DNA of 15,038 bases from Brachionus plicatilis. Its lineage: Eukaryota > Rotifera > Eurotatoria > Ploima > Brachionidae. Each line of letters begins with the position of its first letter. Position 1 is the first letter of the stretch. Where the stretch lies: assembly GCA_010279815.1 (NCBI GenBank), contig QEOQ01000092.1, forward strand, positions 141,216 through 156,253. The letters are read 5' to 3'. Made by a program: the position numbers and the translations under genes. This document shows, piece after piece, positions 14,421 to 15,038 of the stretch. The notes under the pieces were generated by a model that worked only from the letters and a program-made list of their open reading frames with translations, ran no database searches and was not told the DNA's origin.

Positions 14421-15038
14421 TAGATTAGCTTGAAGAAACTATTTATAAATTCCATTATTATCTCATGTCTGTAATTCATATTTTTGTTTGATATTAACAA
14501 AAAATAACTTTTTTTTATATAAAAATTTTATCTTTATTTTAGAAGGTTTTATTAATTTTTTTTATTTAATCAAGAAAAAAATAATAATCTATATCTTCTC
14601 TTTGTTTCCATTAAATGCCCGAATTTTATCTTTAGCTTTCTATTAAAGTTGTTTTCTTATGATTTGTGAATTATTTGTTGGTTTTATTTTAATTGACTGC
14701 ACTTCATATTAATATTTTTAAAGATTACATCAAGAAATCAGCAAAAAATTTTTTATCAAATTTTACCTCAGTCTTCATTCTAATGTAAATTTATTTAAAT
14801 TCGAACAAAAAAATTTGGATTAAGACTCCCGGACAGTTTCGAGAGACTAGGAGCCCTATTTTCAGCCCTCATCTTTGAAAATTTATAATCAATTTTAAAT
14901 GAAAAAAAAATTAAATAAAGTTAATATAAATTTTAAGTTTCTATAAAATAAAAAATTGAATAAAAAGGTTATTTTTATAAAATTAATAGGGTTGATAGTT
15001 ATTTTAATTTTCATGTTGGAATTTTAAAAAAAATAAAT
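14421..15038. other. Intergenic AT-rich DNA with a short GC-richer word
   Basis: No gene seen to the end of the window. 14821-14870 is GC-richer (for example GACTCCCGGACAGTTT and TTTTCAGCCCTC) and has partial, ungapped similarity to 7872-7906. It could be one end of a small DNA element, but no partner arm is visible. Confidence 0.45.

Noticed and set aside
1..15038. CRISPR arrays, bacterial operons, rRNA genes, LTR retrotransposons
   Set aside because: No regularly spaced direct repeats with unique spacers, no ribosomal RNA core sequences, no ribosome binding site pattern and no long direct terminal repeats were seen.

Overview
The window looks like a gene-poor, very AT-rich stretch of an invertebrate nuclear genome. 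I estimate GC at about a quarter or less by eye, without counting. It carries relics of several eukaryotic transposon classes: non-LTR retrotransposons (LINEs), a Helitron, inverted-repeat DNA elements and a SINE-like insertion. There is no ribosome binding site pattern, no operon and no dense coding. The mix of LINE families plus a Helitron in such AT-rich DNA would suit a rotifer or a similar small metazoan, but that is inference. I find no intact host gene and no intact transposon gene.

Layout. 1-1206: AT-rich DNA with scattered GTCC/GACTT motifs and a tRNA-derived, Pol III-like segment at 718-800. 1207-2290 (minus): a broken LINE reverse transcriptase, interrupted at 1379-1567 by a 189-bp element with 18-bp terminal inverted repeats that sits where the catalytic centre should be. 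2475-3037 (plus): the C-terminal end of a Helitron Pif1-like helicase, followed by a recognisable Helitron 3' terminus ending in CTAG. 3038-4802: no gene seen. 4811-5724: a 914-bp non-autonomous DNA element with roughly 100-bp inverted arms, repeated GGGGGTCAG motifs and an 8-bp target duplication, as in hAT-type elements. 5733-8705: no gene, only AT-rich DNA and one probable LINE/SINE tail.

8706-11354: a composite block bounded by an inverted repeat (37 of 39 bases in the core). Inside are a 212-bp SINE-like insertion flanked by perfect 23-bp target duplications and, on the minus strand, pieces of two different LINE families fused in frame. 11355-15038: non-coding AT-rich DNA with three diverged copies of a roughly 100-bp repeat spaced about 0.92-0.95 kb apart, another hairpin-plus-tail retroelement end, and a GC-richer patch near 14120-14420.

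Nothing here works together as a pathway. It reads as a transposon graveyard in which elements inserted into, deleted and recombined with one another. The most interesting points are the in-frame fusion of two LINE fragments, the inverted repeat around the composite block, and several retroelement ends that share a hairpin-then-AAAT-tail layout but have different stem sequences.
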